Of a stretch of DNA of 64,000 nt, positions 42,148 to 50,875 are shown in pieces. Both the position numbers and the translations under genes were made by a program. Below the pieces are notes generated by a model that was given only the letters and a program-made list of their open reading frames with translations, made no database searches and had not been told where the DNA came from. Origin of the DNA: Micromonospora rhizosphaerae. Its GTDB lineage: Bacteria > Actinomycetota > Actinomycetes > Mycobacteriales > Micromonosporaceae. The DNA lies in assembly GCF_900091465.1 (NCBI RefSeq), contig NZ_FMHV01000002.1:372001-436000 (forward strand), in the 5' to 3' direction. Numbering within the stretch: position 1 is the first letter of the stretch; every line of letters begins with the position of its first letter.

Positions 42148-42335
42148 TCAATCGCGGTCGGATTGAGCGGCCAGCCCGCGGAGCACGATGTCGAGCCCGC
42201 CACCGAACTCCTCGCTGCGTCCGACCCGCCGCGCGGCCTGCGCAGTCTCGGCCATGTAGGGGAACTCGACGAGGACCCGGAGCCGGTCCGGCCACGGCGC
42301 GGCGGGCGGTGGGGTGACGTCGACGGGGGCCGGTC
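42148..42335 (-). pseudogene. C-terminal remnant of a TetR-family regulator
   Basis: A minus-strand frame reads PPAAPWPDRLRVLVEFPYMAETAQAARRVGRSEEFGGGLDIVLRGLAAQSDRD then stop. This is like the end of the TetR ligand-binding domain (typical FxxGLDxILxGL). The frame is closed upstream by a stop at about 42330, right after the enoyl-CoA hydratase, and no HTH is present. Read as a broken gene. Confidence 0.5.
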
Positions 42336-42344
42336 AAGCGACGG

Positions 42345-43112
42345 TCAGGGACGGCCGGGCGGAGCCCAGCTGAAGCGCGGCGGCCGGCGCTCGTTGGCCG
42401 CTGCCACCCCCTCGCGGGCCTCGCCGCTGGCCCGGACCTGCCCGTGCCACCAGGCGATCCGCGCGTCGTCGACCCGCCCGTCGATGATCTCCTTGGCCGC
42501 GGCGACGGTCAGCCGAGAGCGCTGCGCGACCGCTTCCGTGATCGCCTCGACCCGGGCCGCCAGCCCGTCAGCCGGCAGCACCTCGTCGACCAGGCCGACC
42601 CGCAGCGCCCGCTCGGCGTCGATCAGCTCGCTGGTGAAGAGGAGGTGCTTGGCGGCGGACGGCCCGACCAGCCGAGCCAGTCGCCGGGTCGTCGGCGCGG
42701 GGTAGACCAGCCCGAGCCGCGCCGGGGGTACGCCGAACCGGGCGTCCGCCGCGGCGATCCGCAGGTCGCAGGCGACCGCGAGCTGGCAGCCGCCGCCGAC
42801 GCAGGCGCCCTCGATCGCGGCCACGGTGGGCTTGGGGAAGGCGGCCAGCCGCTCCTCGGCGACGACCGCGATGCTCGCGTCACCGGCGTCCAGCAGCTCG
42901 TCCAGGTCGCCGAGGTCCGCCCCGGCGCAGAACGTGCCGTCGGCGCCGGTGAGCACCAGCGCGTGCACCGTCGGGTCCGCTTCCAGCCCGTCGAGCAGCA
43001 CCGGCAACTGCCGCCACATCGCGGCGGTCATCGCGTTGCGGCGGCCCGGGTTCCGGATCACCACCGTCGCCACCCGGCCGGTCACCTCGACGGTCAGCTC
43101 CGCGTCCGACAT
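42345..43112 (-). CDS. enoyl-CoA hydratase/isomerase family protein
   Basis: 255 aa from ATG 43112 with GGGAG upstream. It has the crotonase fold: oxyanion hole segments LTGADGTFCAGADLGDL and AAIEGACVGGGCQLAVACDLRIA, then FGVPPARLGLVYPAPTTRRLARLVG. The second catalytic Glu region has Tyr/Pro in place of the hydratase Glu, so the exact reaction (hydration, isomerisation or hydrolysis) is uncertain. It is a single gene followed by a TetR remnant. Confidence 0.85.
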   Translation of the reverse strand: MSDAELTVEVTGRVATVVIRNPGRRNAMTAAMWRQLPVLLDGLEADPTVHALVLTGADGTFCAGADLGDLDELLDAGDASIAVVAEERLAAFPKPTVAAIEGACVGGGCQLAVACDLRIAAADARFGVPPARLGLVYPAPTTRRLARLVGPSAAKHLLFTSELIDAERALRVGLVDEVLPADGLAARVEAITEAVAQRSRLTVAAAKEIIDGRVDDARIAWWHGQVRASGEAREGVAAANERRPPRFSWAPPGRP

Positions 43113-43302
43113 GTTCTCCCCCTTCAGAGCCGACGGTCCGGCCGACCATAACGGCGGGGGCCCGGGGAGCACCCGCGCGGGGTGGCCGTGGGGACACGGG
43201 AAGGGGAGGAGGGCGAGCCCCTTCCCGCCGCGGACACTGCCCGTTCGAACGAGGCGGCCCAGGTGCTGGGAACCGGGCGGCGGCGTGGCGCGTCCGACCG
43301 GC

Positions 43303-43764
43303 ATGAGATCAACCCGCGTCGCGGCGGTCACCGTCGCCGCGCTGCTCATCCCGCTGGGCGGTTGCTCGGCGACCGACTCAACGAGCACCGGCGCTCGCCG
43401 CAGCGCGACCCCGGCCGCCCAGGTCGCCCGCCTGGTGCTGGAGAAGTCCGGCGGCATCGCCGGGGTCCGGGACACGGTGACCGTCGAACCCGACGGGCGG
43501 TGGACGGTGGTCGACCGGTCCGGCGCATCCCGCACCGGTCAGCTGAGCGCGGCGGACCTCGAGCGGCTGCGGCAGCTCGCCGCCGACCCGCGGCTCGCCG
43601 CCGAGACCGGCAGCACGACCAAGCCGACCAGCTGCGCCGACTCGTTCACCTACCTTCTCACCGTGGACGGGACGACGACCGGCTACGTCGACTGCCCCAC
43701 CGACGCCTCCCGCCCTGCGGCCACCGCCGCCGTCGTCGAGCTGCTCACCCGCGCCACCGGTTGA
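43303..43764 (+). CDS. small secreted lipoprotein
   Basis: 153 aa. A signal peptide (STRVAAVTVAALLIPLGG) ends in a lipobox with Cys at about residue 21 (LGGC). The mature part contains a beta-rich repeat (VTVEPDGRWTVVDRSGASRTGQLSAADLERLRQLAADPRL) and two further cysteines that could form a disulfide. The GRWTV...GxLSxxxLxxLxxL pattern resembles emfourin-type protease inhibitor domains, but I would not assign that function. The ribosome-binding site is weak. Confidence 0.7.
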   Translation: MRSTRVAAVTVAALLIPLGGCSATDSTSTGARRSATPAAQVARLVLEKSGGIAGVRDTVTVEPDGRWTVVDRSGASRTGQLSAADLERLRQLAADPRLAAETGSTTKPTSCADSFTYLLTVDGTTTGYVDCPTDASRPAATAAVVELLTRATG

Positions 43765-43917
43765 CGACCGGCCGCCGCCCGGTCGGCGGGCCGCGCATCC
43801 CAGACCCCTCGAGCCCCCCTTGGCGGGTGAGGTCGGCACCGTCGACCGGACCGCCAGTGACCCGGCACGTGCCCGCAGCCAGGTGGAGCACCCTGCCAGC
43901 TCGCCGCGCCCAGTCAG

Positions 43918-44532
43918 TTAGAAGACGTAGTCGGGCGGCAGGCCGGTGCCGCGCAGTTCCAACGGCAGGTGGGACACGTCGTTGACAGCGATCAGATTCG
44001 GCGGCCCACCGTCCCGGTAGCGGATGACGGTCAGCCCGCAGTTGTGGTGGTTCAACCCCAGCCAACGCCGCTCCGGCGCCTCCAGCGCGTGCCGGACGAA
44101 CCAGGCGATCAGGAAATTGTGCGTGATTACCAGGTCGCGTACGTCACCGTCGGTCGGGGCGGTGGCGAACCGGGCAACCGCCTCCGGCGTCCGTCGCGGC
44201 CCGTCCGCCCGCTCGCGCTCGGTGAACCCGGCCAGAAAGCTCGCGTACGCCGGCGGCAGGCCCGCCGGGTCGGTGTCGTGCGGCAGGTGGTCGCCGGCCA
44301 GTTCGGAGACGTACACCGGGACACCGGGGAGTGCGGCAGCGACCAGCTCGGCGGTTTCCGCGGCCCGGCGCGCCGGTCCGTGGTGGACGGCGCTGAAGGG
44401 TACGCCACGCAGTCGCTCGCCGAGCAGCGTCGCCTGTCGGCGACCGCGGGCGGAAAGCCCCGCGTCCGGCGACTCGACCTCGGGCCGGTCCTGCTCGCCG
44501 TGCCGGACCAGGAAGAGCAGCCGACTCGCCAT
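43918..44532 (-). CDS. histidine phosphatase superfamily protein
   Basis: 204 aa. The RHG catalytic motif FLVRHGEQDRP is at residues 7-17. The second catalytic His lies in LVITHNFLIAWFVRHAL. The GLSARGRRQATLLGERLRG segment is typical. It belongs to the phosphoglycerate mutase-like phosphatases; the substrate is not predictable. It ends in an aromatic tail DYVF. Confidence 0.9.
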   Translation of the reverse strand: MASRLLFLVRHGEQDRPEVESPDAGLSARGRRQATLLGERLRGVPFSAVHHGPARRAAETAELVAAALPGVPVYVSELAGDHLPHDTDPAGLPPAYASFLAGFTERERADGPRRTPEAVARFATAPTDGDVRDLVITHNFLIAWFVRHALEAPERRWLGLNHHNCGLTVIRYRDGGPPNLIAVNDVSHLPLELRGTGLPPDYVF

Positions 44533-44547
44533 CGCTCACCTCACAGG

Positions 44548-44584
44548 GATCGGGAGGCGCGAGCCTAGCCCGCGCCTCCCGATC
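44548..44584 (-). terminator. 14-bp perfect hairpin after the DUF998 gene
   Basis: GATCGGGAGGCGCG (44548-44561) and its exact complement (44571-44584) enclose a nine-base loop in the gap between the DUF998 stop and the phosphatase start. It has the same style as the hairpin at 2471-2504. It should end the DUF998 transcript. Confidence 0.65.
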
Positions 44585-44589
44585 GTGTT

Positions 44590-45252
44590 TCAGACGGCCC
44601 GGCCGTGCTCCGCCCGCCGGAGCGTCCCGGTGATCCAGGCCCAGCCGACCGCCACGGCGAGGCCGAAGCCCAGCATGGTCACCGGCGCAGGGTGGACGAT
44701 CATCGCGACCCAGGCCGCCGCGAAGTACAACCCCGCCAGCAAGCTGTACGCCGCCCAACCACCCTCGCCTCGCCGCGCCGCCCGCCGGGCCCCGGCCGCC
44801 GCGGCGACGATCAGAGCGACGAAGCCGATCGCCGCCGCGAGGAAGTGCAGGCCCCCGTGCCAGCTGATCTCACCCGGCCCATGAGGGGTGCCGGCCGGGA
44901 AGCCGTCGAACGGGTCGGCCCGGAAGATCCCGGCCAGCACCAGCCCGGTCCCGTAGAGGGCGAGCAGTTTCGACAGCCACGCCGACCCGGGGTCCGTGCG
45001 GCGCAGCGCGGCGGCGGCACCGAGCACGAGCAGACCGGTGACCAGGAACGTGGCGATCTGCACCCAGCCCAGATCGCCGTTGCTCAGCACGCTGACCGGG
45101 TGCCGCCGGAAGTCGAAGCCGTCCCGGGCGAAGCCCTGGACCAACGCGGACCCGACGAAGATCGGGCCGGCGAGGGCGCCGCCGGCGAGCAGCAACCGGT
45201 CCCGGCCGAAGGCGGCCGGTCGTACCTGGTGAAGCGGGAGAGCGTCGGTCAT
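44590..45252 (-). CDS. DUF998 membrane protein
   Basis: 220 aa with six to seven membrane helices. The DUF998 pattern is clear: an N-terminal helix (LLLAGGALAGPIFVGSALVQGFARDGFDFRRHPVSVLSNGDLGWVQIATFLVTGLL), then GIFRADPFDGFPAGTP and HGGLHFLAAAIGFVALI. The conserved His and Asp in the loops are kept. Function is unknown. It lies just downstream of the VOC gene on the same strand. Confidence 0.85.
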   Translation of the reverse strand: MTDALPLHQVRPAAFGRDRLLLAGGALAGPIFVGSALVQGFARDGFDFRRHPVSVLSNGDLGWVQIATFLVTGLLVLGAAAALRRTDPGSAWLSKLLALYGTGLVLAGIFRADPFDGFPAGTPHGPGEISWHGGLHFLAAAIGFVALIVAAAAGARRAARRGEGGWAAYSLLAGLYFAAAWVAMIVHPAPVTMLGFGLAVAVGWAWITGTLRRAEHGRAV

Positions 45253-45265
45253 TGGTCCACTCCCC

Positions 45266-45685
45266 TCAGGCCCGCGGGTACATCTGGCCGATGCGGATCC
45301 GGTTGCCGAACGGGTCGCGGATGCCGAAGTCGATCCCGTACGGCCGCTCGGTCGGCTCGTCCGTGATGTCGACTCCCTTGGCCACCAGGTCCTCGTACGT
45401 CTTGCGGGCGTCGTCGGTGGTGAGGCAGAGCCAGCCGGAGAGCGCCCCCTTGGTGAGCAGCTCCCGGACCTGCTCCGCGGTGGCCGGGTCGAGGGCCGGC
45501 GGGCCCGGCTTCTCCAGCAGGATCTCGCGCTCGGGGTCGCCGGGCACGTTGACCGTCAGCCAGCGCATGAAGCCGAGGTCCTGGTCGGTGTTGACCTCCA
45601 GGCCGAGCTTGCCGACGTAGAAGTCGAGCGCCTCGTCCTGGTCGAGGACGTAGATCTGGGAGCGGGTGATCGCGTTCATCGTCAT
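45266..45685 (-). CDS. VOC (glyoxalase-like) superfamily protein
   Basis: 139 aa from ATG 45685 (MTMNAITRSQIYVLDQDEALDFYVGKLGLEV). One paired-beta-alpha-beta3 module ends in YGIDFGIRDPFGNRIRIGQMY. Such single-domain proteins bind metals and act as dioxygenase- or resistance-like enzymes; in many genomes they stand next to a small AraC regulator, and one lies about 2 kb away here. No clear ribosome-binding site precedes the ATG. Confidence 0.85.
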   Translation of the reverse strand: MTMNAITRSQIYVLDQDEALDFYVGKLGLEVNTDQDLGFMRWLTVNVPGDPEREILLEKPGPPALDPATAEQVRELLTKGALSGWLCLTTDDARKTYEDLVAKGVDITDEPTERPYGIDFGIRDPFGNRIRIGQMYPRA

Positions 45686-45866
45686 GGCAGAGACGCTAGG
45701 CGCGGGCGCTGACCTCGTGCTTCTCCAAAACTGCTCGCCTCGGCGCGGGTGCGACCTTTGCCTGATGTTCCTCGTTTGTTCTTGCGGGGCACCGCGGCGG
45801 GTTGGCCCTGTGTTTACTTGCGCCACACGCGCAGTGCCGCCGCCCCGCAGGTTCGGAGGATCGCCG

Positions 45867-47744
45867 ATGCACATCATGCTGGCCTGGTTCGCCGAGCGGG
45901 CGCTGCCCGAAGCGGCCCGACGGGCCGCCCGGGACCGGTTCGACGCGAGCCTCGCCGAGGTGGTCCCGGCGAGCTTCCGTCGACACGAGTTCGGCGGCGA
46001 GGACTGGGGTGTCATCGTCCTGCACCCACACGACTCGGGGGCGTACCGGTGGTCGACGGTGGACCTGGCCGGTCCGGTCACCGCGGTCTCGCTGGGGCTC
46101 CCGGTGGGGCTCGACCTGACCGGCGGCCCGACCGCGCTGGCCGGCCGGCTGCTCGCCGGCGAGGACGTGCACCGGGAGGTGGTGCCGCCGTTCGGGCTGC
46201 TCGCTCTCCACGCGGCCGACGGCTTCGCCCTGCAGCAGGACTGGCTCGGGATGTGCCGGGTCTTCACCGGCACGTCGGGCGGGGTGACGGCGTTCTGCAC
46301 CCGGCCCAGCCCGCTCGCCGCCTTCCTGCACGGCGATGTCCGGCCCGACCCCGACGGCTGGCGGTCGTACGCGCTCTGCGGGCACTTCGGCGGTGACCTC
46401 TCGCCAATCGCCGGCACCCGGCTGCTGCGGCCCGGCGAGCGAGTGACCGGCCGCCGCCGCGCCGACGGCGGCTGGGACCTCACCACCGCAATCCGGTACG
46501 CGACGGACGACGTGGTGACCAGTGGGTTCGCCGGCCGGGACGGGTCGCTCGACGACCTGCTGGACGGGGCGGCCGACGCCCTCACCAGGACCGCGGCCAG
46601 CATGCACCGGCTGTACGCGGACGAGATCCCGCTCGGGCTGTCCGGCGGCAAGGACTCCCGGCTGATCGCGGCGTCGCTCCTCGCGGCCGGCGGCACACCC
46701 CGGTTCGTGACCAATGAGGACACCGGGGCGGAGGGCGAGGTGGCCCGGCAGCTCGTGCAGATCCTGCGGGACAAGCGCGGACTGAACCCGGAGCACGAAC
46801 TCCGGCTCGCCGGGGCGCCGGCGCGAGTGCTCGGCACGGGTCTGCGGGAGCGCACCAGGCGGCTGCAAAGGCTGCACGACTTCCAGTTCCCCTCCAGCTA
46901 CGTGGTCCGCCCGGCCGCCGCCACCCGCTTGGACGAGCGGGTCCGCCCGGCCACCTTCACCGGCGCCGCCGGCGAGCTCGCCACCGGCTACTGGTATCCA
47001 CCGGCGGACGCGGAGACGGCGTCACCCGAGCAGGCCGGGCTGGCGAAACTCCTGGCAGCGGTGCCGAGAGCGGTGGCCGCCGAGGCGGCGGTCGCCGCGG
47101 AGCAGGACCGGATCGCCGCGCTGCTCCGCCACGCGCGCGACATCGGCCTGCGCGACCTGCACCTCCTCGATCACCTCTATCTGGTGGAACGGATGCGCCG
47201 CTGGTGCACCTCCGCCAACGCCACCGGCATGGTCACCCCGTTCCTCGCCCCGGGCTTCGTCGCCGCCACCTTCGGCCTGACCCCCGAGCAGAAGCGCGGC
47301 CGGCTGCTGCACACCGGGCTGATCGAGTGGCTGGTCCCGGAGTGGGCCGAGGTTCCGTTCGTCAGCGTCAGCACCGGCGGATCCACCGCCACCCGGGTGT
47401 GGGAGGGCGACGGCATCGAGGTGATCGCCGACCTGCTGGACACGGCGCACGGCCCGATCACCGAGGTGATCCACCGGCCTGCGGTGGAGAAGACGTTGCG
47501 GGCGGCGGTCAAGGGCGGTCGAGCCGACGCCCGGACGCTGCAGCAGTTCACCTGGTTGGCGCTCGCCTCCCACCAGCTCGAAGCCGGCGCCACCCGGCCC
47601 GCCACCGCCGCCACCTACGCCCGGATCACCGCTCCCCCGCGCCCGCCCAAGCCGTCGCCGCTTGTCGCGCGGCTGCGCTGGATCAAGCGGACCCGGCTCG
47701 GCAACCGGATCTGGGCGGAGGTGCGCAACCGGGTACGCCGCTGA
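45867..47744 (+). CDS. asparagine synthase-like amidotransferase
   Basis: 625 aa from ATG 45867 with GGAGG upstream. The N-terminal 190 residues occupy the place of the glutaminase domain, but the protein starts MHIML: there is no Cys2 nucleophile, so glutamine cannot be used in the usual way. A PP-loop ATP pyrophosphatase domain follows (LGLSGGKDSRLIAASLL, about residue 256) and continues to a helical C-terminus with a basic end. It should form an amide or lactam by AMP activation, or be a diverged relative. No peptide precursor or biosynthetic partner is adjacent. Confidence 0.75.
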   Translation: MHIMLAWFAERALPEAARRAARDRFDASLAEVVPASFRRHEFGGEDWGVIVLHPHDSGAYRWSTVDLAGPVTAVSLGLPVGLDLTGGPTALAGRLLAGEDVHREVVPPFGLLALHAADGFALQQDWLGMCRVFTGTSGGVTAFCTRPSPLAAFLHGDVRPDPDGWRSYALCGHFGGDLSPIAGTRLLRPGERVTGRRRADGGWDLTTAIRYATDDVVTSGFAGRDGSLDDLLDGAADALTRTAASMHRLYADEIPLGLSGGKDSRLIAASLLAAGGTPRFVTNEDTGAEGEVARQLVQILRDKRGLNPEHELRLAGAPARVLGTGLRERTRRLQRLHDFQFPSSYVVRPAAATRLDERVRPATFTGAAGELATGYWYPPADAETASPEQAGLAKLLAAVPRAVAAEAAVAAEQDRIAALLRHARDIGLRDLHLLDHLYLVERMRRWCTSANATGMVTPFLAPGFVAATFGLTPEQKRGRLLHTGLIEWLVPEWAEVPFVSVSTGGSTATRVWEGDGIEVIADLLDTAHGPITEVIHRPAVEKTLRAAVKGGRADARTLQQFTWLALASHQLEAGATRPATAATYARITAPPRPPKPSPLVARLRWIKRTRLGNRIWAEVRNRVRR

Positions 47745-47749
47745 CCGGG

Positions 47750-48151
47750 TCAGCGGACGCTGCTCGGCCGCATCCAGGCCTTGGTGAAGCAACTCGGCAC
47801 GGCGGCCGGTGACGCCTTGCGCTTCCGGTAGTCCGAGGGGGACTCGCCGACGATGTCGCGGAACGTGCGGCTGAACGTGCCCAGGCTGCCGAAGCCGACC
47901 GCGAAGCAGATCTCGGTGACCGGCTCGTCGGTCTGCACCAGCAGGTACATCGCCCGCTCGACCCGGCGCCGTTGCAGGTAGCGGTGCGGGGTCTCGCCGA
48001 ACGTGGCCCGGAAGGTTCGGATGAAGTGCGCCTCGGAGACGTGCGCGATCCGCGCCAGCGCCGGCACGTCGAGCGGCTCTGCGTACGACCGGTCCATCGC
48101 GTCCCGGGCGCGCAGCATCGCCCGGTTGGACTCCTCCACCGCGCGGCTCAT
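47750..48151 (-). CDS. small AraC-family regulator (DNA-binding domain only)
   Basis: 133 aa from ATG 48151 (MSRAVEESNRAML). Both AraC HTH motifs are present: LDVPALARIAHVSEAHFIRTFRATFGETPHRYLQRRRVERA and VTEICFAVGFGSLGTFSRTFRDIVGESPSDYRKR. There is no sensor domain. Short regulators of this kind often control a VOC gene; the VOC gene here is on the other side of the asparagine synthase-like gene. The frame is open upstream to 48256. Confidence 0.88.
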   Translation of the reverse strand: MSRAVEESNRAMLRARDAMDRSYAEPLDVPALARIAHVSEAHFIRTFRATFGETPHRYLQRRRVERAMYLLVQTDEPVTEICFAVGFGSLGTFSRTFRDIVGESPSDYRKRKASPAAVPSCFTKAWMRPSSVR

Positions 48152-48264
48152 CGCCGTCAGGTTACCGGCCCGAGGCGGCCCGGCCGGCTCTCCACCACGA
48201 CTGCACGACACGATCCTCGCAGCCGAGCCCCGGTCGGGATGAGCGACAAGGGACACTTGGTTTC

Positions 48265-49470
48265 CTACGGTTGGCTGTCTTCTCTCCGCCCACCGATACG
48301 CCTCCGGGGAGGCGCCAGGATCAGGACGGCCAGTACGAGGGCGCCGAGGCCGAGGCTGATGGGCAACGAGAACGGTGACGACTTCTCGACCCGACCGGGG
48401 CGCTCGCCTTTGACGGCGACCATGGGTTGCTCATCCTTCTTTTCTCCGGGTGTGACCAGGCGGCCGACGGAGGCGTTGGGAGAGAGCGCGAAGCCCCAGT
48501 TGAGCAGGGCTGCCGCCTCGCCCAGACTCCCCAGCGGCGCGGTCTCCGCTCCCAGCAGGGTCACCGCGAGGCGCCGGCCGTTGCGTTCGGCCACGCCGAC
48601 GTACGTCTGCCGAGCCAGGTCGGTGAAGCCCGTCTTCCCGCCGAGCGTTCCGGGGTAGCTGTCCAGCAGCGTGGCGTCGTGGGTCATCGCGAACGCCGGC
48701 GTTCCCGGGCGTGCCGGTACCTGCGCCACCCTGGTGGCCATGTATCGCCGGAAGTCTTCGCGGGCGAAGGTGGCCCGCGCGATCAGCGCGAGGTCGTACG
48801 CGCTGGTGTACTGACCGGGGCCGTCCAGGCCTGAGGGCGTTGCAGCGTGGGTCTGGTTCGCGCGCAGCCGGCGCGCTTCGTCGTTCATCGCCTGGACTCC
48901 GCCCTGCCTGCCGGCGCCGCCGCCGCCGACGCGAGCCAGCACGTTGGCCGCGTCGTTCCCCGATCTGAGGAGCAGCCCCAGCCACAGACTCTCGATCGAG
49001 TACTGGCCGCCCGCGCCCACCCCCATCACTGAACTGGCCGGATCGAGATCCGCCAGATCCTCCCGCTTCACCTCGACGACCTGCTTCGGGTCGAGGCGCG
49101 GCATCAGGGCCGCCGCCAGCAGCAGTTTCTGCACGCTGGCCGGCGTTCGGTGCTCGTGGGAGCCGCACCCACCCAGCACCTCACCGCTGTTGAGGTCCGC
49201 CACGAGCCAGGAGGTGGCGGTCACGGCCGGCGCCATCGGCGCGCCCGCAGGAATGGCCAGTCCTGCCGTCGCCAGCGCCTCCCCTCCGACTGCCCGCCGG
49301 GCGGCGTCAACCGGTGGCGGGGAAGGTGCGGCGGGCGGGGGCACCGGCGGCTTCACCCTCGGGCATGGCACGTACGGCGCGGCCGCCGCCCGCGTTGGTG
49401 ACCCGACCGCCACAGCGGGCAGGACCAGGATGGCACTCAGCGTCATGGCAGAGACACGAGGGGTGTTCAC
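48265..49470 (-). CDS. D-alanyl-D-alanine carboxypeptidase (peptidase S11)
   Basis: 401 aa from GTG 49470; ATG 49446 is an alternative. A signal peptide (VSAMTLSAILVLPAVAVGSPTRAAAA) and a Pro-rich spacer precede the S11 domain: SxxK in TPASVQKLLL, SGN in LLRSGNDAANVLA and KTG in LGGKTGFT. A C-terminal membrane helix (LGLGALVLAVLILAP) and Arg-rich end anchor it. It trims stem-peptide D-Ala outside the membrane. It is the last clearly chromosomal gene before the cassette array. Confidence 0.92.
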   Translation of the reverse strand: MNTPRVSAMTLSAILVLPAVAVGSPTRAAAAPYVPCPRVKPPVPPPAAPSPPPVDAARRAVGGEALATAGLAIPAGAPMAPAVTATSWLVADLNSGEVLGGCGSHEHRTPASVQKLLLAAALMPRLDPKQVVEVKREDLADLDPASSVMGVGAGGQYSIESLWLGLLLRSGNDAANVLARVGGGGAGRQGGVQAMNDEARRLRANQTHAATPSGLDGPGQYTSAYDLALIARATFAREDFRRYMATRVAQVPARPGTPAFAMTHDATLLDSYPGTLGGKTGFTDLARQTYVGVAERNGRRLAVTLLGAETAPLGSLGEAAALLNWGFALSPNASVGRLVTPGEKKDEQPMVAVKGERPGRVEKSSPFSLPISLGLGALVLAVLILAPPRRRIGGRREDSQP

Positions 49471-49589
49471 GCTTACGTACGGTAATCCTCAGCACGGCGG
49501 GCGCGGGCCGATTGGAGAAAGCACGCCGCGGTGACGCCGAGGAGCCCCGGGGTCATCAACGCCGACGTCCTTGCTGGCCGACACCAGCG

Positions 49590-49655
49590 CGGGTCGCGGT
49601 GGCGGAGGCCAGCCTCGACGCGATGCGTCAGGTGCTCGACAAGCTCGGCGGGCCG
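49590..49655 (+). pseudogene. integrase C-terminal remnant 1
   Basis: ASLDAMRQVLDKLGG here matches ANLDAMRQALGKLDG at the end of integrase fragment 3 (60740-60780). Only the last 20 or so codons are left; no tyrosine-recombinase active site remains. It lies left of attachment copy 1, as the other fragments do relative to theirs. Confidence 0.6.
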
Positions 49656-49869
49656 CCCCCACGCGCGGCGGCCCGCGCCGCTGCGGCTCACCCCAGGTTG
49701 CCAGATGCACGGCGCGGGACATCGGCTCGCGGCCGATAGCCATCAACACCTCGTTCTCAAGATCGAAGCAGACCGCCGGTAAGGCACAGCGCGTTATCGA
49801 CATCGACAACTACGGCCTGGATCACAGCCAGGAGCCTAGACCGGTGCCAACGATCGGCGGATGAGCCCG

Positions 49870-49891
49870 GCTGCGGTCAGCGTTGCTGTCA
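49870..49891 (+). repeat. left arm-type repeats of attachment copy 1
   Basis: CTGCGGTCA and GTTGCTGTCA, 12 bp apart, end 46 bp before the tRNA-like block at 49937. The same pair stands at the same distance before the tRNA gene (60797-60818). Confidence 0.6.
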
Positions 49892-49936
49892 ACCGATCGA
49901 CTCCCGGCAGCGCCCGTCGGAGAGCGCCTGGTGAGA

Positions 49937-49990
49937 TTGGAGCCCCCCGGCCGGGATCGAACCGGCGACAGCTCGCTTACAAGGCGCTTT
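49937..49990 (+). repeat. attachment copy 1 (tRNA-Thr 3' half)
   Basis: It matches the complement of the tRNA-Thr 3' half from the CCA end into the anticodon loop with one inserted C and one substitution over 50 bases. The 5' half of the tRNA is absent, so this is an att duplicate. It continues into GCGCTTTCGGCA, shared with copy 4 (58435). Confidence 0.85.
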
Positions 49991-50077
49991 CGGCAAGACT
50001 CACAGCGTCCGCTGACGTCCATGGCGTCCGGCCCGGCGGCGAGACCCGTACGCACATGTCCGGCAACAGCCGCCGCC

Positions 50078-50100
50078 GTTGCTGTCAGCCACGGATGTCA
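50078..50100 (+). repeat. right arm-type repeats of attachment copy 1
   Basis: GTTGCTGTCA (50078-50087) and CGGATGTCA (ending 50100), 13 bp apart, start 95 bp after the core CGCTTACAAG. Spacing equals that at the other copies. Confidence 0.65.
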
Positions 50101-50110
50101 AGCCAGGCAA

Positions 50111-50524
50111 TCAGGCTGTCCCCGGCGGTCCGGGGTAGCCCAGATGGCTGCCGGCCCAACCGATGCCCCCAGGCGGTTGCTTCCACTCGCCGCTGCGCCT
50201 CTTCGAGATCGATAGGCGAGGCCATCGCTTACGTGCTGCTTGCCGACTGACGCCTACCGCCGCACCAAGCTCGGGATACCCGGCACCGTACTTCACCGCC
50301 TCCTCGGCGCTAGCGGATACGAGGTCAGCGAGAAGACTGCTCATCTGCTCACCTGCCGCCATCCGCGCGAGGTGAGTCCGCATCCCCTCTACGTAGCTCG
50401 GCTTCTGATCACCCCCGCCCCGCCCATCCATATCGGAGTCCTTCAGCCGCTGCCCCCATTCGGCGGCAATAGCACCCAGTTGCCGCCGTAGGTCCTGCCG
50501 CTCGTCCTGGGTTAGATCCCGCAT
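50111..50524 (-). CDS. cassette-borne hypothetical protein with C-terminal HTH-like segment
   Basis: 137 aa (MRDLTQDERQDLRRQLGAIAAEWGQRL). The N-terminal half is helical and charged. The middle reads YPELGAAVGVSRQAARKRWP, a helix-turn-helix that resembles those of small phage or element regulators; the last 30 residues are Gly/Pro-rich. No family assigned. It reads toward attachment copy 1 and ends 11 bases from the arm repeats, so it may regulate the element. Confidence 0.55.
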   Translation of the reverse strand: MRDLTQDERQDLRRQLGAIAAEWGQRLKDSDMDGRGGGDQKPSYVEGMRTHLARMAAGEQMSSLLADLVSASAEEAVKYGAGYPELGAAVGVSRQAARKRWPRLSISKRRSGEWKQPPGGIGWAGSHLGYPGPPGTA

Positions 50525-50527
50525 CAC

Positions 50528-50875
50528 TGACCCCCTCGCTAGTGACCTCGCACTTCAGAGTCCGCCTGACAACCAGGGTTGTCAACGGCTGAAGCGGGGC
50601 AGTATGCGCGGCCGGGCTACGACCCCCGCCGGGGGGAGCCGGACACATAACGGTCCGGTAGGCAGGTCGCGAGCCTCGGCCGGTCGAGCGAGGGCTGTGA
50701 CGGTGCCGTGGGTTGCTGTACTTGCGTCCTGTACGGCAGGGATCGGCAGCGGCTGCTGACCTCCGAATTACGAGTCGGCTCCCGCTGCTGGTCCACCGCC
50801 AGGTCCTCCCGCCCAATCCGACGTCAGGGTCCGCGATCTGAGTACGACGCCAGGCACGCTGGTGCTCGGGGGCGC
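50528..50875. other. non-coding stretch in cassette 1 with shared palindrome and diverged repeat
   Basis: It contains GACCCCCGCCGGGGGGAGCC (from 50621), close to a sequence at 59606, and a block (50759-50845) related to 57778-57868 with ATTACGAGTCGG at 50767-50778. No gene is supported here. Confidence 0.5.

Noticed and set aside
42345..43535. 396-aa version of the enoyl-CoA hydratase
   Set aside because: The extra 140 residues are low-complexity and precede a good ribosome-binding site at 43112; the family starts there.
45867..48151. lasso peptide cluster from the asparagine synthase-like gene
   Set aside because: No precursor peptide, RRE or B-type protease gene is nearby; neighbours are VOC and AraC.
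49937..49990. second tRNA-Thr gene
   Set aside because: Only the 3' half matches; the 5' acceptor strand, D-arm and half of the anticodon arm are missing. The same holds at 52912.
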